A stretch of 64,000 nucleotides of DNA from an uncultured Lachnospiraceae bacterium (GCA_910586015.1 CAJUGJ010000004.1:1-64000); one strand, 5' to 3'; counted from the first letter of the stretch, positions 24,336-33,696 are shown. Numbers and translations: made by a program. Notes: a model not told the origin generated them from the sequence alone.

Positions 24336-24596
24336 CTATAAATTTCGTAAATCTCCACCACATTTATCACAAAAATCCAATCCTTCCCAAGTAATCCCCC
24401 CACAATCTGGGCAAATAATTTTTTCGGGAAAAATCTCTCGTTCTAAAATTTCATACTCTCCATTTTCCATTCGTTCTTCTTGTGTCTCTTTTTTATAAAC
24501 TGTAGAAATTTCTTTCTTTTCTACTTTTTGTTCCAATGCTTTAGCATCTACTTGCTGCATTGGGAATAATTTCTTCATTCCATTCATCAGTGACAT
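24336..24596 (-). CDS. small zinc ribbon protein
   Basis: An 86-residue protein with a charged helical N-terminal part and a C-terminal zinc ribbon, CPDCGG and CDKCGG (C62, C65, C76, C79). It has no membrane segment. A GAGAGG site lies 10 bases before the ATG and a good promoter precedes it. The function is unknown; such ribbons often bind nucleic acid or act in protein complexes. The next gene downstream, 45 bases on, is the aminotransferase, so they may share a transcript. Confidence 0.7.
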   Translation of the reverse strand: MSLMNGMKKLFPMQQVDAKALEQKVEKKEISTVYKKETQEERMENGEYEILEREIFPEKIICPDCGGITWEGLDFCDKCGGDLRNL

Positions 24597-24636
24597 ATCT
24601 ATTCAGCCTCTCGTTATAATAGATCCCCTCTTCTGT

Positions 24637-24665
24637 ATCATATCATGTCCCGCTTCCTGTGTCAA
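24637..24665 (-). promoter_or_regulatory. promoter of the zinc ribbon-aminotransferase-hisC group
   Basis: TTGACA-N17-TATGAT on the minus strand, about 40 bases upstream of the zinc ribbon start. Confidence 0.7.
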
Positions 24666-24677
24666 ACGTTCCTCACG

Positions 24678-24712
24678 ACAAACGCAGGAATAAAATATAT
24701 TCCTGCGTTTGT
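24678..24712. terminator. strong hairpin after the subtilase gene
   Basis: A 15-bp perfect stem (ACAAACGCAGGAATA with its complement, 5-base loop) lies downstream of the subtilase stop. There is no clear T-run on either side, so it may protect the 3' end and not terminate by itself. Confidence 0.6.
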
Positions 24713-24729
24713 TATAATGATTTTTTATT

Positions 24730-26475
24730 TTATGTTATTCTCATATCAAACGTTGTATTTCTAAGTTGTTCAAACGCATTATAAACATCAAGTGTTCCAT
24801 ATCCCCATTCTGGATTTGGATAATCTCTTCCTCCTCTAGTTGCTCCTCGTACCAACAGAACACGAATATTCGTTGAAGACATAGTAAGTTGATTTTCTTC
24901 AACAATTCCCCACTGCATTAATAATGCTGCTGCCCCTGCTACATGTGCTGCTGCAATACTTGTACCGGTGCGTCTTACAAATTCTCCATTTACTCCTGGT
25001 CCTTCTACATTTACCGCTGGAGCCGCCAGATCTGGTTTTATACATCCATTTCTTGTATATCCTCTACCAGAATGGATATAAATTGCTCCGCTTATATGAT
25101 CGTATCCTGCTACTGTGATAGGCAAAGAAGTATTTCCCGGATCAGTAATTGTAATATTTGGATCAGGTTCTAAGAAATACATCTCCCCCCATAAAAATTC
25201 TTGTATAGGAAGCCAAATGTCAAAATATCCCTTTACGTTTCTTCTTGGATAACATCTTAGTGTCCAAATTCCTGCTGCTGGGCGTTCAAACCGAAGCAAG
25301 ATTAATTGATCTCCACTAAACATTCCTGTACTGATCGCATCTGCAAAAACAATAGTTCGATCAAACAAAAACCGAATTTCTTCATTTTCATCTTCTCTCT
25401 GACCAACTCGAATTGAAATTTCTCCACTTGGAGATATGATTTCTAAATAATACTGCTGAAGCTTTCCTGCCCAAAATTCTAAAGAAAAGCCCTGAATATT
25501 TGATCCAACTCGCATCTCCACATCTTTAAATCTCTCCGAGTCTTTGTCTACATATCTATAATGTGTTCGATATCCGGCCTCATTTCCAGATGCTGTTACA
25601 ACACAGATCCAATTTGTATCTGCAATATCGTTTAAAACCTGATCCAAAACACCACTTCCATCATGTCCACCCATATTTGTTCCAAGATTGATGCAAATAA
25701 CCATAGGTTTTAATTCTCTTCTAACCACATCTAATAAATAGCGCACTCCAAGTGCAATATCATTTTCCTGAAAACATTCTGCATCTTCTCGAATAAAATA
25801 ATATTCTCTTACCAGTCGTTTTGCAGGTTTTAGTTTTACCATAACAATTTCTGATAAAGGAGCCGCCCCTGTAAAATCATGTTCCTGATCATTATTTCCA
25901 GCAGCAATTCCTGCCATAAATGTTCCATGTCCCGATTCATCTTGTGTAGGAACAATAGAAAGCGGATCTTCTGATTGTAATGCTCTATTAATTTCTTCCC
26001 TTTTATATTCTGTCCCATAATACAGTCTAGGCGGGGGTGTTCCAGTTTGTATTGTTTGATCCCAAATAGATACAATTCGAGATGTTCCATCCGCATAACG
26101 AAATAGTTCATTTGTATAATCAATACCTGTATCAATAAAACCGATTAATACTCCCTGTCCTAATAAATCTAGGTATGGCTGTCTATGAACCTTATTAATT
26201 CCTGCTGCTTCCATACTAGAACGATCTTGAAGGGTAAAACATCTTGGAAATGCTGGATATCGATATCGTCTTTGACGAAACTCTCTTTGTTCTATTTCAG
26301 AAAGCTTATAATATAAAACAGCAAATTTGGAGTTAATTACTTCAATACAATCTGGTTGAAAGCGTTCTTGTGCCAACTCTATACCACCATCAAATCGAAT
26401 AAAATAATCTCCTGTACTCTCTGATAAAATTATTTCCCGACAATCTTTTTCTTCATTTTGTTGCATCTGTACCAT
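24730..26475 (-). CDS. subtilisin-like serine protease (S8, Csp-like)
   Basis: A 581-residue subtilase with all three catalytic residues: Asp115 in GFIDTGIDYTN, His183 in ESGHGTFMAGIAAG and Ser507 in RTGTSIAAAHVAG. The oxyanion Asn is probably in TASGNEAG. No signal peptide is seen. A large insertion (about 300-470) splits the catalytic domain, as in the clostridial Csp proteases that process germination enzymes; many clostridia carry several such paralogues, so a role in germination is only possible. Its ATG follows directly on the T-run of a hairpin, and the only SD-like bases (GCAGG) are inside that stem. It follows a C39-like lipoprotein gene. Confidence 0.88.
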   Translation of the reverse strand: MVQMQQNEEKDCREIILSESTGDYFIRFDGGIELAQERFQPDCIEVINSKFAVLYYKLSEIEQREFRQRRYRYPAFPRCFTLQDRSSMEAAGINKVHRQPYLDLLGQGVLIGFIDTGIDYTNELFRYADGTSRIVSIWDQTIQTGTPPPRLYYGTEYKREEINRALQSEDPLSIVPTQDESGHGTFMAGIAAGNNDQEHDFTGAAPLSEIVMVKLKPAKRLVREYYFIREDAECFQENDIALGVRYLLDVVRRELKPMVICINLGTNMGGHDGSGVLDQVLNDIADTNWICVVTASGNEAGYRTHYRYVDKDSERFKDVEMRVGSNIQGFSLEFWAGKLQQYYLEIISPSGEISIRVGQREDENEEIRFLFDRTIVFADAISTGMFSGDQLILLRFERPAAGIWTLRCYPRRNVKGYFDIWLPIQEFLWGEMYFLEPDPNITITDPGNTSLPITVAGYDHISGAIYIHSGRGYTRNGCIKPDLAAPAVNVEGPGVNGEFVRRTGTSIAAAHVAGAAALLMQWGIVEENQLTMSSTNIRVLLVRGATRGGRDYPNPEWGYGTLDVYNAFEQLRNTTFDMRIT

Positions 26476-26521
26476 AAAAAAACCTGCATTCTATTTTTTA
26501 TAAAGATATGCAGGTTTTTTT
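26476..26521. terminator. bidirectional hairpin that abuts the subtilase start codon
   Basis: A perfect 14-bp stem, AAAAAAACCTGCAT with ATGCAGGTTTTTTT, whose minus-strand T-run ends exactly at the ATG of the subtilase. It should end the C39-like lipoprotein transcript. Read-through RNA would carry the subtilase ribosome site (GCAGG) in the 3' arm. Confidence 0.85.
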
Positions 26522-26525
26522 CCAC

Positions 26526-27449
26526 CTATTCAGATGTTGTTTTTGAAATTATCCAAAATGGGCCATTTGCCGCTGCCCATGTCTTAGCTTCCTCTATAAT
26601 GGTAGAAAGCTCCCATGTCTTATCTGTTCGATCCTGACTTGCAGGATCTGCTACTAAAACCTTTCCATCTTCTGTTAAACCTCTTAGTACAATAAAATGT
26701 CCACTTTGTGTAAACTGTCCCTTTCCCATCAGGGCAACCACAAACTTTCCATCTTCTAATGCTTTCTTTAATTTTGCAGAAGCTTGTGCTGTATTCTCCA
26801 CTCCCTCTGCTTGTAATCCAAAAGCTTTTGCTGCATCTGGAATCAGAGAATGAAGAGAACCACTCTTATCAAACCAATATCCATTATTCTTTGCCCATGT
26901 ACTCATTTGAACTGGATCAATACGAATATCTGTCAAACTAGAAATCACAATAGACATACAAGTTGGCCCACACGCATACTTTGCAATTGTATCTGTTCCA
27001 CCATAATACTTTTCTGCCCATCGCTCATCTATCTGTAAATAAAAGTATGTATCCAGCCCTCCATCTCCTGTTACCCAGTTTCCTTCTTGTGCTAATGGCA
27101 GTGTAGAAAGAAAAGCAGCTACACTTTCTGTTACATTTTCATAGGAAGTTGCGGGAATACTTCCTCCTGTTGGAGTTACTCCATTTGGATCGCTTATGTT
27201 TGGATCTGTTCCTGTTGGATTATTTTCATTTGAAGTATCTATATTTGGATCTGTTCCTGTCGGATTATTATTATCATCTGAGTCTGGAAATGCTATTTGA
27301 TCTACGATTTGATGCTCTTGCTGCATTGCAAAAGCCATCTTCTCTTCTTTTGCATTGGTTTCTTTCAGACGATTACATCCGGTCGTCATAAACAGCATTG
27401 TCATACATACTGCTAAAATACAAAATCTTTTACTTCTGCTTTTCTTCAT
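26526..27449 (-). CDS. C39-like peptidase domain lipoprotein
   Basis: A 307-residue lipoprotein: basic start, hydrophobic segment and lipobox FMTTGC with Cys25 as the acylation site. A linker follows with two copies of NNPTGTDPNI. The C-terminal domain (about 130-307) is of the Peptidase_C39_2 type, with Cys160 in YACGPTCMS, His251 in SGHFIVLRG and Asp268 in VLVADPAS. It probably acts on peptides or cross-bridges outside the cell. The start is at ATG 27449 behind GAGG. It lies 12 bases after the second clpX gene and shares its transcript. Confidence 0.85.
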   Translation of the reverse strand: MKKSRSKRFCILAVCMTMLFMTTGCNRLKETNAKEEKMAFAMQQEHQIVDQIAFPDSDDNNNPTGTDPNIDTSNENNPTGTDPNISDPNGVTPTGGSIPATSYENVTESVAAFLSTLPLAQEGNWVTGDGGLDTYFYLQIDERWAEKYYGGTDTIAKYACGPTCMSIVISSLTDIRIDPVQMSTWAKNNGYWFDKSGSLHSLIPDAAKAFGLQAEGVENTAQASAKLKKALEDGKFVVALMGKGQFTQSGHFIVLRGLTEDGKVLVADPASQDRTDKTWELSTIIEEAKTWAAANGPFWIISKTTSE

Positions 27450-27461
27450 TTTTAACCTCAT

Positions 27462-28874
27462 CTATCCTTCCATTCCAGCAGTAGTTCCAATGCGGGGAAT
27501 TCCTGCTGTTTTCCTTATTTCAATTACTGGTCCTCCTTTATGTTCCAAATAGTCTTTTGTAATAGTTACTCTTCCAATGTTTTCGTCTTTTGGAATCTCA
27601 TACATAATATCTAACATAAATTCTTCAATAATTGCTCTTAATGCTCTAGCACCCATCTTCTTTTCTAACGCCTTTTCTGCAATTACCTCTAAAGCATCAT
27701 CATCAAATAATAATTCTACTTCATCCATCTCTAACAATCTCTTATACTGCTTTAAAATTGCATTTTTCGGTTTACACAAAATATCAATCAGCATTTCTTT
27801 TGTGAGTCCTTGTAGTGTAAAAACAATTGGAAGTCTACCTAAAAATTCTGGTATCATTCCAAATTCTCTTAAATCATCTACTGTAACATATTGAAGCAGA
27901 TTCTTTTCATTGTCATATTTGTCTTTTAGATCTGCAAAAAAACCCATAGACGACTTTTTATTTAGTCTGGTCTTTATAATATTTTCTAAATCTGGAAATG
28001 CTCCTCCACAGATAAATAAAATATCCTTTGTATTTACTGTAGTCAAAGGAACCATTGCATTTTTATTGGTAGCTCCTACTGGAACTTCTACTTCACTTCC
28101 CTCTAAGAGCTTGAGTAATCCCTGCTGAACAGATTCTCCACTCACATCTCTGCTATTGGTATTTCTTTTTTTTGCTATCTTATCAATCTCATCAATAAAG
28201 ATAATTCCATGTTCTGCTTTTTCTACATCATTATCCGCCGCTGCCAACAATTTGGAAATTACGCTTTCTACATCATCTCCAATATATCCTGCTTCTGTTA
28301 GCGAGGTTGCATCTGTAATTGCAAGTGGAACATTTAATAGCTTTGCCAAGGTTCGTACTAGATATGTTTTTCCACATCCTGTTGGACCAATCATAAGCAT
28401 ATTTGACTTTTCAATTTCTACGGATTCCTTTGATGAATTTTCTTCTGACATAACACGTTTATAATGATTATAAACCGCAACTGAGATTACTTTTTTAGCA
28501 TAATCCTGTCCAATAATAAATTCATCTAATTCCCCTTTGATGATATGAGGTGCAGGTATCTTTTTAATATCTAATTTCCCCTGTACATCTTTTGCTTCTT
28601 TTGTTGCCTCTTTTGGCTGCTTTTTCTTTACTTTTTGATTTTGGTAATCTTGCGAAGGAAACATAAAATTAAGCATTGCTGGATTCATTGGCATCTCAAA
28701 TGAAGAATTTGTTCCGTTTTTATTGATCATATCAAAAGTTTTTTGCATACAATCTTGACAGATACTAATATTATTTGGGATATGGATCATCTTTCCTGCT
28801 TTGCTCTCTGGTCGTTTACATAAATAACAGATTTCTTCGTATTTTTTTTCTTCTCTATCCTTTTCCTCACTCAT
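27462..28874 (-). CDS. divergent second ClpX-type AAA+ unfoldase
   Basis: A 470-residue ClpX paralogue; the canonical one is at 57674-58978. It has the N-terminal zinc finger (CYLCKR, then CQDCMQ), a 50-residue Lys-rich insert, Walker A GPTGCGKTY, pore loop GYIG, Walker B IIFIDEIDK and the C-terminal GARALRAIIEE sensor region. Two functional loops differ. The RKH loop that binds ssrA tags in ClpX reads NKN at the same place, and the ClpP-docking IGF motif reads MGF (KKSSMGFFADL). It could still dock ClpP but should choose other substrates. The start is placed at ATG 28874, after GAGGAG; the upstream extension is spurious. Confidence 0.85.
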   Translation of the reverse strand: MSEEKDREEKKYEEICYLCKRPESKAGKMIHIPNNISICQDCMQKTFDMINKNGTNSSFEMPMNPAMLNFMFPSQDYQNQKVKKKQPKEATKEAKDVQGKLDIKKIPAPHIIKGELDEFIIGQDYAKKVISVAVYNHYKRVMSEENSSKESVEIEKSNMLMIGPTGCGKTYLVRTLAKLLNVPLAITDATSLTEAGYIGDDVESVISKLLAAADNDVEKAEHGIIFIDEIDKIAKKRNTNSRDVSGESVQQGLLKLLEGSEVEVPVGATNKNAMVPLTTVNTKDILFICGGAFPDLENIIKTRLNKKSSMGFFADLKDKYDNEKNLLQYVTVDDLREFGMIPEFLGRLPIVFTLQGLTKEMLIDILCKPKNAILKQYKRLLEMDEVELLFDDDALEVIAEKALEKKMGARALRAIIEEFMLDIMYEIPKDENIGRVTITKDYLEHKGGPVIEIRKTAGIPRIGTTAGMEG

Positions 28875-28961
28875 TTTTCTCCTCATTTCTGTGTGACTCT
28901 TTATTTGTAAAATAATATATATCTCAAGTCTGTGGATATCACACAGACACAAACTTGTATT

Positions 28962-30380
28962 TTAATATGCGTTTTTATTGATAAATCCTTTGAATATGGT
29001 CAAAAACAGTATTTTCATATCTAATCCAATTGTCCAATTTTCAATATAATACAGGTCACAATCAATTCTTTTTCGAATTGAAGTATCTCCTCTATAACCG
29101 TTGACTTGTGCCCACCCTGTCATTCCTGGTCGTACCTGATGCTTTATCATATAACGTGGCACTTCTTCTTTAAACTTCTCTACAAAAAACGGGCGTTCTG
29201 GTCTTGGGCCAATTAAACTCATATTTCCAATTAAAACATTAAATAATTGAGGAAGTTCATCAATACTTGTCTGTCTAATAATTCTCCCAATCTTTGTCAC
29301 CCTTGGATCATGTTTTGTTGTCCATGCACTTTTTTCCTTTCCTTCACTTTGTACTTCCATAGAACGAAATTTATACATTTTAAATTCTTTATTGTGTAAT
29401 CCCACCCGAATCTGAGAAAAAATGATAGGTCCTGGCGAGGTTGCCTTAATAATAATGGCTACAATTAACATAGGAATTGCAGCAATCATTAAACAAATTA
29501 CTGCCCCTAAAACATCCATACATCGCTTTAAAAAACGGTTGAATAAATTACTTAATGGAACATTTCGAATATTAATTACAGGAAGCCCGTCCATATCTTC
29601 CATAACCGGAATCGTTGGTATAATTTCATGATAATCAGGAATCAGTTTTGTATGGACACCTGATTTTTCACAGATACCAACCAAGTGTTTTAATTTTGAA
29701 TATTCATCAATACTAAGGGTTATCGCAATTTCATCAAAATCATTTTTATCTAAAAAAGTCTGTAACTCTGCTGTTGTACCTACAACAGATACTTTTTTAT
29801 ATCGAGTTCCTAAAACCATTGTATCATCCAAAATACCATAAATATGATATCCCCACTCTGGATTTGTCATAATACGATCAATATATCCTTCTGCTGTATA
29901 ACTATATCCTATCATTAAAATATGTTTTTGATTTAATCCTTTTCGTCGAAAATGTCCTAAAACTCCTGAAATAATTTCTCTATAAACTGTTTCTGCTAAA
30001 AAGTTTGTAGAAAAAAATATTCCTAAAAATCCTCTTGATATATCTATTTCCTTTGTCCAGAATAAATACGCTATATAAATTAAAATACTTAACATGCCTC
30101 CGGTAAAGAGTAAAAACATCTCTTTTTGTCTGCTACTTCTTGCTCGCTGTTTATATACACCACAGATTGAAAAAGATACTAAAAATGCCGGAATCATTGC
30201 CCATAGATACTTAATATACACAAAGAAAGGATAATATCTTTCATTTTCTCCCAGTTGAAACATGGAATATTTCTGCAAAACAAAAAAACGTAAATAATAC
30301 GAACCACTATAACATATAACAATAAGAAAAAGATCTAAAAACATATAGAGTCGGTTGATCAATTTTTCATTTTTTCTCAT
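28962..30380 (-). CDS. polyprenyl-phosphate sugar phosphotransferase (WcaJ-like)
   Basis: A 472-residue membrane enzyme that places a sugar phosphate on undecaprenyl phosphate to begin exopolysaccharide or capsule synthesis. It has four or five N-terminal membrane helices (to about 125), a central CoA_binding_3 domain (HILMIGYSYTAEGYIDR), one more helix near 290-315, and the bacterial sugar transferase core: KRCMDVLGAVIC, KMYKFRSM, TSIDELPQLFNVL, MSLIGPRPER and RPGMTGWAQVNG. No other polysaccharide genes lie nearby. It has its own promoter, 36 bases upstream. Confidence 0.93.
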   Translation of the reverse strand: MRKNEKLINRLYMFLDLFLIVICYSGSYYLRFFVLQKYSMFQLGENERYYPFFVYIKYLWAMIPAFLVSFSICGVYKQRARSSRQKEMFLLFTGGMLSILIYIAYLFWTKEIDISRGFLGIFFSTNFLAETVYREIISGVLGHFRRKGLNQKHILMIGYSYTAEGYIDRIMTNPEWGYHIYGILDDTMVLGTRYKKVSVVGTTAELQTFLDKNDFDEIAITLSIDEYSKLKHLVGICEKSGVHTKLIPDYHEIIPTIPVMEDMDGLPVINIRNVPLSNLFNRFLKRCMDVLGAVICLMIAAIPMLIVAIIIKATSPGPIIFSQIRVGLHNKEFKMYKFRSMEVQSEGKEKSAWTTKHDPRVTKIGRIIRQTSIDELPQLFNVLIGNMSLIGPRPERPFFVEKFKEEVPRYMIKHQVRPGMTGWAQVNGYRGDTSIRKRIDCDLYYIENWTIGLDMKILFLTIFKGFINKNAY

Positions 30381-30410
30381 ATCGTAAAACCTCTCTTTAC
30401 GACTTTATTT

Positions 30411-30439
30411 ATCATACCTTATTTTAAAATAATACACAA
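30411..30439 (-). promoter_or_regulatory. promoter of the sugar transferase gene
   Basis: TTGTGT-N17-TATGAT on the minus strand. It lies in the 303-base divergent region shared with htrA; the rest of that region (30440-30627) is AT-rich and shows nothing else I recognise. Confidence 0.45.
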
Positions 30440-30627
30440 TTAGCAATTTCTTAATTTTTTCATAAATTCTTTGTAGTATATCATCAAAAATCTACAATTA
30501 CGAAAATTTTAAATAATTTTTCACAGACTTATCACAATCACTTGATACACTGATTTTCAGAAACAAGAAAAGCACTTAACAAGATTATATCCAAATCTTT
30601 CAATTATGCAAGTATAAAATTTAAAAA

Positions 30628-30657
30628 TTACATTTCTTGCAAACAATATGGTATAAA
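30628..30657 (+). promoter_or_regulatory. extended -10 promoter of htrA
   Basis: TTACAT-N18-TATAAA with TG one base before the -10 box, 27 bases ahead of the htrA ATG. Confidence 0.45.
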
Positions 30658-30683
30658 TTGGAATATAGAAAGGAGCATTTTTT

Positions 30684-32303
30684 ATGTCAGATGAAACAAA
30701 AAATGGTTATACATTTTGGGAAGAACAGGCATCGAATTCTTCTTCGGAACAATCTTCAATACAACCTCAAACAACAACTCAGGAGTTGACACCAACAACT
30801 ATTACCTCTGTTCCAAAAGAAGACTTTTCCGAGCAGCAGTCACAAGACGCTTGGGATAATCCAAATGGATATCAACAGACCTACACAGGATATTCTAATG
30901 GGGCAATTCCTGTAGAACCTCCAAAGAAAAAGAAAAAAGGTTCTAAAAAGTTCTTAGCGTTTGTTGGGAAAGCAGCACTATTTGGATTTGTAGCTGGAGG
31001 CGTATTTTTAGGATTTAATAAAATTTACTATCATTTTAACCCAAATGCTTTACCATCTTTACAGCAATCTAATATAGAATATGGAAATGATTCTTTACAG
31101 ATACCAAACCAAAATACTACTCTTTCTGTTACAAAGGTGATGAAAGATGTGGATACCTCTTATACCGACGTTTCGGCTATTGTAGAAAAAACGCTTCCTG
31201 CCACTGTTTCCATCACAAGTAAATTTGTAAGCAATAATTATTTTTATGGCTCTTATACACAAGAAGGAGGTGGCTCAGGTATTATTATTGGAGAAAATGA
31301 CAAAGAATATCTAATTGCCACAAATGATCATGTGGTAGACAAAGCTTCCTCCATTTCTGTATCTTTTATTGATACAACATCAGCCGAAGCCTATATTAAA
31401 GGCTCTGATCCTTCTTCTGATTTAGCTGTCATTGCAGTGAAAAAATCTGACTTATCTCAAAAAACAAAAGATAGTATCATTATAGCTACTCTTGGTAACT
31501 CAGATGATGTAAAGGTTGGAAATATGGTTATTGCTATTGGTAATGCTTTAGGTAATGGCCAAAGTACAACGGTTGGTTGGATCAGTGCAAAAGACCGTGA
31601 GATTAAAAATAGTGATACTGGTACTACTTTGACTGTTTTACAGACAGATGCAGCAATTAATCCCGGAAATAGTGGTGGTGCATTACTCAATATCAAAGGA
31701 GAAGTAATTGGAATTAACTCTGCTAAAATTTCTGGAACAAAGGTAGAAGGTATTGGATATGCTATCCCTATTTCCAAAGCACTTCCTATTGTAAGTGATC
31801 TTATGACTCGTGAAATTTTAACCGATGATGAAAAGGGATATCTTGGAATCAGACTTTCTGATGTAGATATTACTACTGAAATTGCTTCTGCCTATAACTG
31901 GCCAATGGGTGTATATGTAAAAGATGTATTAGAAGATGGTGCTGCCGAAAAAGGTGGTTTAATTGCTGGTGATATTATCACTGCTGTAAATGGTTCTTCT
32001 ATTACAACTAGAGCACAGCTTCAAAAAACAATTAATTCCTATCGATATGGAACAACTGTTACTATTACGTATTCCCGTTTTGAAAATGGTTCTTATCAAG
32101 AACATACTACAGATGTCATATTAAGTCAGGCAACTGTATTAAATAATGATTCTAGTAAAACCGACTCTAATAATTCCGACAGACCAAACGATTCGGTTAA
32201 ACCTGAGCCAACTAAACTTCCGGACAATTCTATGCCAGAGGACAATAATAAAAATTCAATCGAGGACTTCTTTGAAGATTTCTTTGGAAACTTTGGATTT
32301 TAG
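30684..32303 (+). CDS. htrA: HtrA/DegP-type serine protease
   Basis: A 539-residue membrane-anchored quality-control protease. A long polar cytoplasmic N-terminus rich in Gln, Ser and Thr (1-80) leads to a Lys cluster and one membrane helix (about 90-111). The trypsin-like domain outside has His216 in TNDHVVD, Asp246 in PSSDLAVI and Ser330 in NPGNSGGALL. One PDZ domain follows (about 385-480, from GYLGIRL). The tail is acidic and Asp/Asn/Pro-rich. AAAGGAGC precedes the ATG. It stands alone and ends at a shared terminator. Confidence 0.95.
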   Translation: MSDETKNGYTFWEEQASNSSSEQSSIQPQTTTQELTPTTITSVPKEDFSEQQSQDAWDNPNGYQQTYTGYSNGAIPVEPPKKKKKGSKKFLAFVGKAALFGFVAGGVFLGFNKIYYHFNPNALPSLQQSNIEYGNDSLQIPNQNTTLSVTKVMKDVDTSYTDVSAIVEKTLPATVSITSKFVSNNYFYGSYTQEGGGSGIIIGENDKEYLIATNDHVVDKASSISVSFIDTTSAEAYIKGSDPSSDLAVIAVKKSDLSQKTKDSIIIATLGNSDDVKVGNMVIAIGNALGNGQSTTVGWISAKDREIKNSDTGTTLTVLQTDAAINPGNSGGALLNIKGEVIGINSAKISGTKVEGIGYAIPISKALPIVSDLMTREILTDDEKGYLGIRLSDVDITTEIASAYNWPMGVYVKDVLEDGAAEKGGLIAGDIITAVNGSSITTRAQLQKTINSYRYGTTVTITYSRFENGSYQEHTTDVILSQATVLNNDSSKTDSNNSDRPNDSVKPEPTKLPDNSMPEDNNKNSIEDFFEDFFGNFGF

Positions 32304-32316
32304 TATAAATTAATAT

Positions 32317-32358
32317 AAAAAAGAGTGGAACATTTTCATAATTGTTCCACTCTCTTTT
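32317..32358. terminator. bidirectional terminator between htrA and rplT
   Basis: The stem pairs GAGTGGAACA with TGTTCCACTC and is flanked by A and T runs, so it serves both convergent units. Confidence 0.9.
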
Positions 32359-32361
32359 TAT

Positions 32362-32718
32362 TTATGCAGTTTTTGTTTTTGCAAGTTCTACTAATGCACT
32401 AAATCCTTCTGGATCACTGATCGCCATATCAGAAAGCATCTTTCTGTTTACTGTCACATCTGCTAATTTTAATCCATACATCAACTTTGAATAAGAAATT
32501 CCATTTAATCTTGCTGCTGCATTGATTCTTGCGATCCAAAGTTGTCTAAATTGTCTTTTTCTTTCTTTACGTCCCTTATAAGCAGAAGTTAATGCACGCA
32601 TTACAGACTGCTTTGCAACTCGATATTGCTTACTTCTCGCACCACGATAACCTTTTGCGAGTTTTAATATTCTATTATGTTTCTTTCTTGCGTTTAAGCC
32701 GCCTTTTATTCTTGCCAT
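32362..32718 (-). CDS. rplT: 50S ribosomal protein L20
   Basis: A 118-residue basic ribosomal protein. The marks are MARIKGG at the start, [16 protein letters not shown] and [18 protein letters not shown]. It is last in the infC-rpmI-rplT operon, where L20 is the known feedback regulator in Firmicutes through binding of the infC leader. Confidence 0.98.
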   Translation of the reverse strand: MARIKGGLNARKKHNRILKLAKGYRGARSKQYRVAKQSVMRALTSAYKGRKERKRQFRQLWIARINAAARLNGISYSKLMYGLKLADVTVNRKMLSDMAISDPEGFSALVELAKTKTA

Positions 32719-32745
32719 TGTTTACGTCCTCCTTCTTACCGAAAA

Positions 32746-32943
32746 TTAAAGATATGGTAAAATCTTCTTCATATTTTTCTCATTTGTCTTATCCATCATA
32801 GTCGATTTTCTTAAATTTCTCTTTGTCTTTGTGGATTTCTTAGTCAAAATATGCTGTTTTCCTGCTTTCATTCTCTTTAATTTACCTGTACCGGTCTTTG
32901 AAAAACGTTTTGCTGCTGCTTTGTTTGTCTTTAACTTCGGCAT
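32746..32943 (-). CDS. rpmI: 50S ribosomal protein L35
   Basis: A 65-residue basic protein beginning [14 protein letters not shown], with the typical [17 protein letters not shown] core. It is the middle gene of the infC operon, with AGGAGG before the ATG. Confidence 0.98.
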   Translation of the reverse strand: MPKLKTNKAAAKRFSKTGTGKLKRMKAGKQHILTKKSTKTKRNLRKSTMMDKTNEKNMKKILPYL

Positions 32944-33015
32944 GATACTTCCTCCTTAAATCTTCCTACTAAAATCTTTCCTGTGCATTGCCGGATTCTA
33001 TCTTGTATTATGTTT

Positions 33016-33522
33016 TTATCTTTTTTCAGTCAGAAACATAATCATGTTTCTTCCTTCTAATTTAGCTGGCTTCTCGATAACTGCAATGTCCTCAATCTTT
33101 TTAAAAAAATCATCCAGAATCCGCTTACTTGCCTGCATATGAGCCATTTCTCTTCCACGGAATCTAAGAGCAACTTTAACCTTATCTCCCTTGGTGATGA
33201 ACTTTCTCGCCTGATTTGCCTTCGTATTCAAGTCATTATCATCGATATTAGGAGATAAACGTACCTCTTTGACCTCAGTAATCTTTTGTTTTTTCTTTGC
33301 TTCTTTTTCCTTTCTAGTCAACTCATATCGATACTTTCCATAATCAATAATCTTGCATACTGGCGGTTTTGCCGTTGGTGCAATCTTTACTAAATCCAGA
33401 TTTGCATCTTGTGCCAGCTTTAAGGCATCTCTTGTTGCCATAACGCCTAGTTGCTGTCCGTCTTCCCCGATCAAGCGAACTTCTTTGTCTCTGATCTGCT
33501 CATTAATCATTAACTCGCTAAT
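33016..33522 (-). CDS. infC: translation initiation factor IF-3
   Basis: A 168-residue factor that binds the 30S subunit and checks start codon choice. The N-terminal domain has [17 protein letters not shown], then [16 protein letters not shown], and the C-terminal domain has [13 protein letters not shown] and [14 protein letters not shown] place the start at the ATT codon at 33522, about ten bases after GGAGG, since a rare AUU start is a known autoregulatory feature of infC. An in-frame ATG at four codons further has no site of its own, and longer frames lie in the leader. Confidence 0.93.
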   Translation of the reverse strand: MSELMINEQIRDKEVRLIGEDGQQLGVMATRDALKLAQDANLDLVKIAPTAKPPVCKIIDYGKYRYELTRKEKEAKKKQKITEVKEVRLSPNIDDNDLNTKANQARKFITKGDKVKVALRFRGREMAHMQASKRILDDFFKKIEDIAVIEKPAKLEGRNMIMFLTEKR

Positions 33523-33692
33523 AGTTGCTACACCTCCATAGGTTATTATAATAAAATAAGGTGAACAGCATAAGCTATCCACCTTCTGATTGCGTATAAA
33601 AAAATATCAGAAACCCTTTTACTATGACAAACATCATGCTGAGGGTGAGAGTGGATACTCTGCTTTGTAAATGTGATTTTAAATCACAGCTT
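33523..33692 (-). promoter_or_regulatory. L20-type leader of the infC operon
   Basis: The leader is about 170 nt. On the minus strand, TATCCAC (33651-33657) can pair with GTGGATA (33576-33582), a long-range helix like the one L20 recognises in Firmicute infC leaders. A CACTCTCACCC segment and a short TTCTGAT/ATCAGAA stem with a T-run between its arms also fit that motif. The family match is from memory of its layout. Confidence 0.6.
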
Positions 33693-33696
33693 ATTT

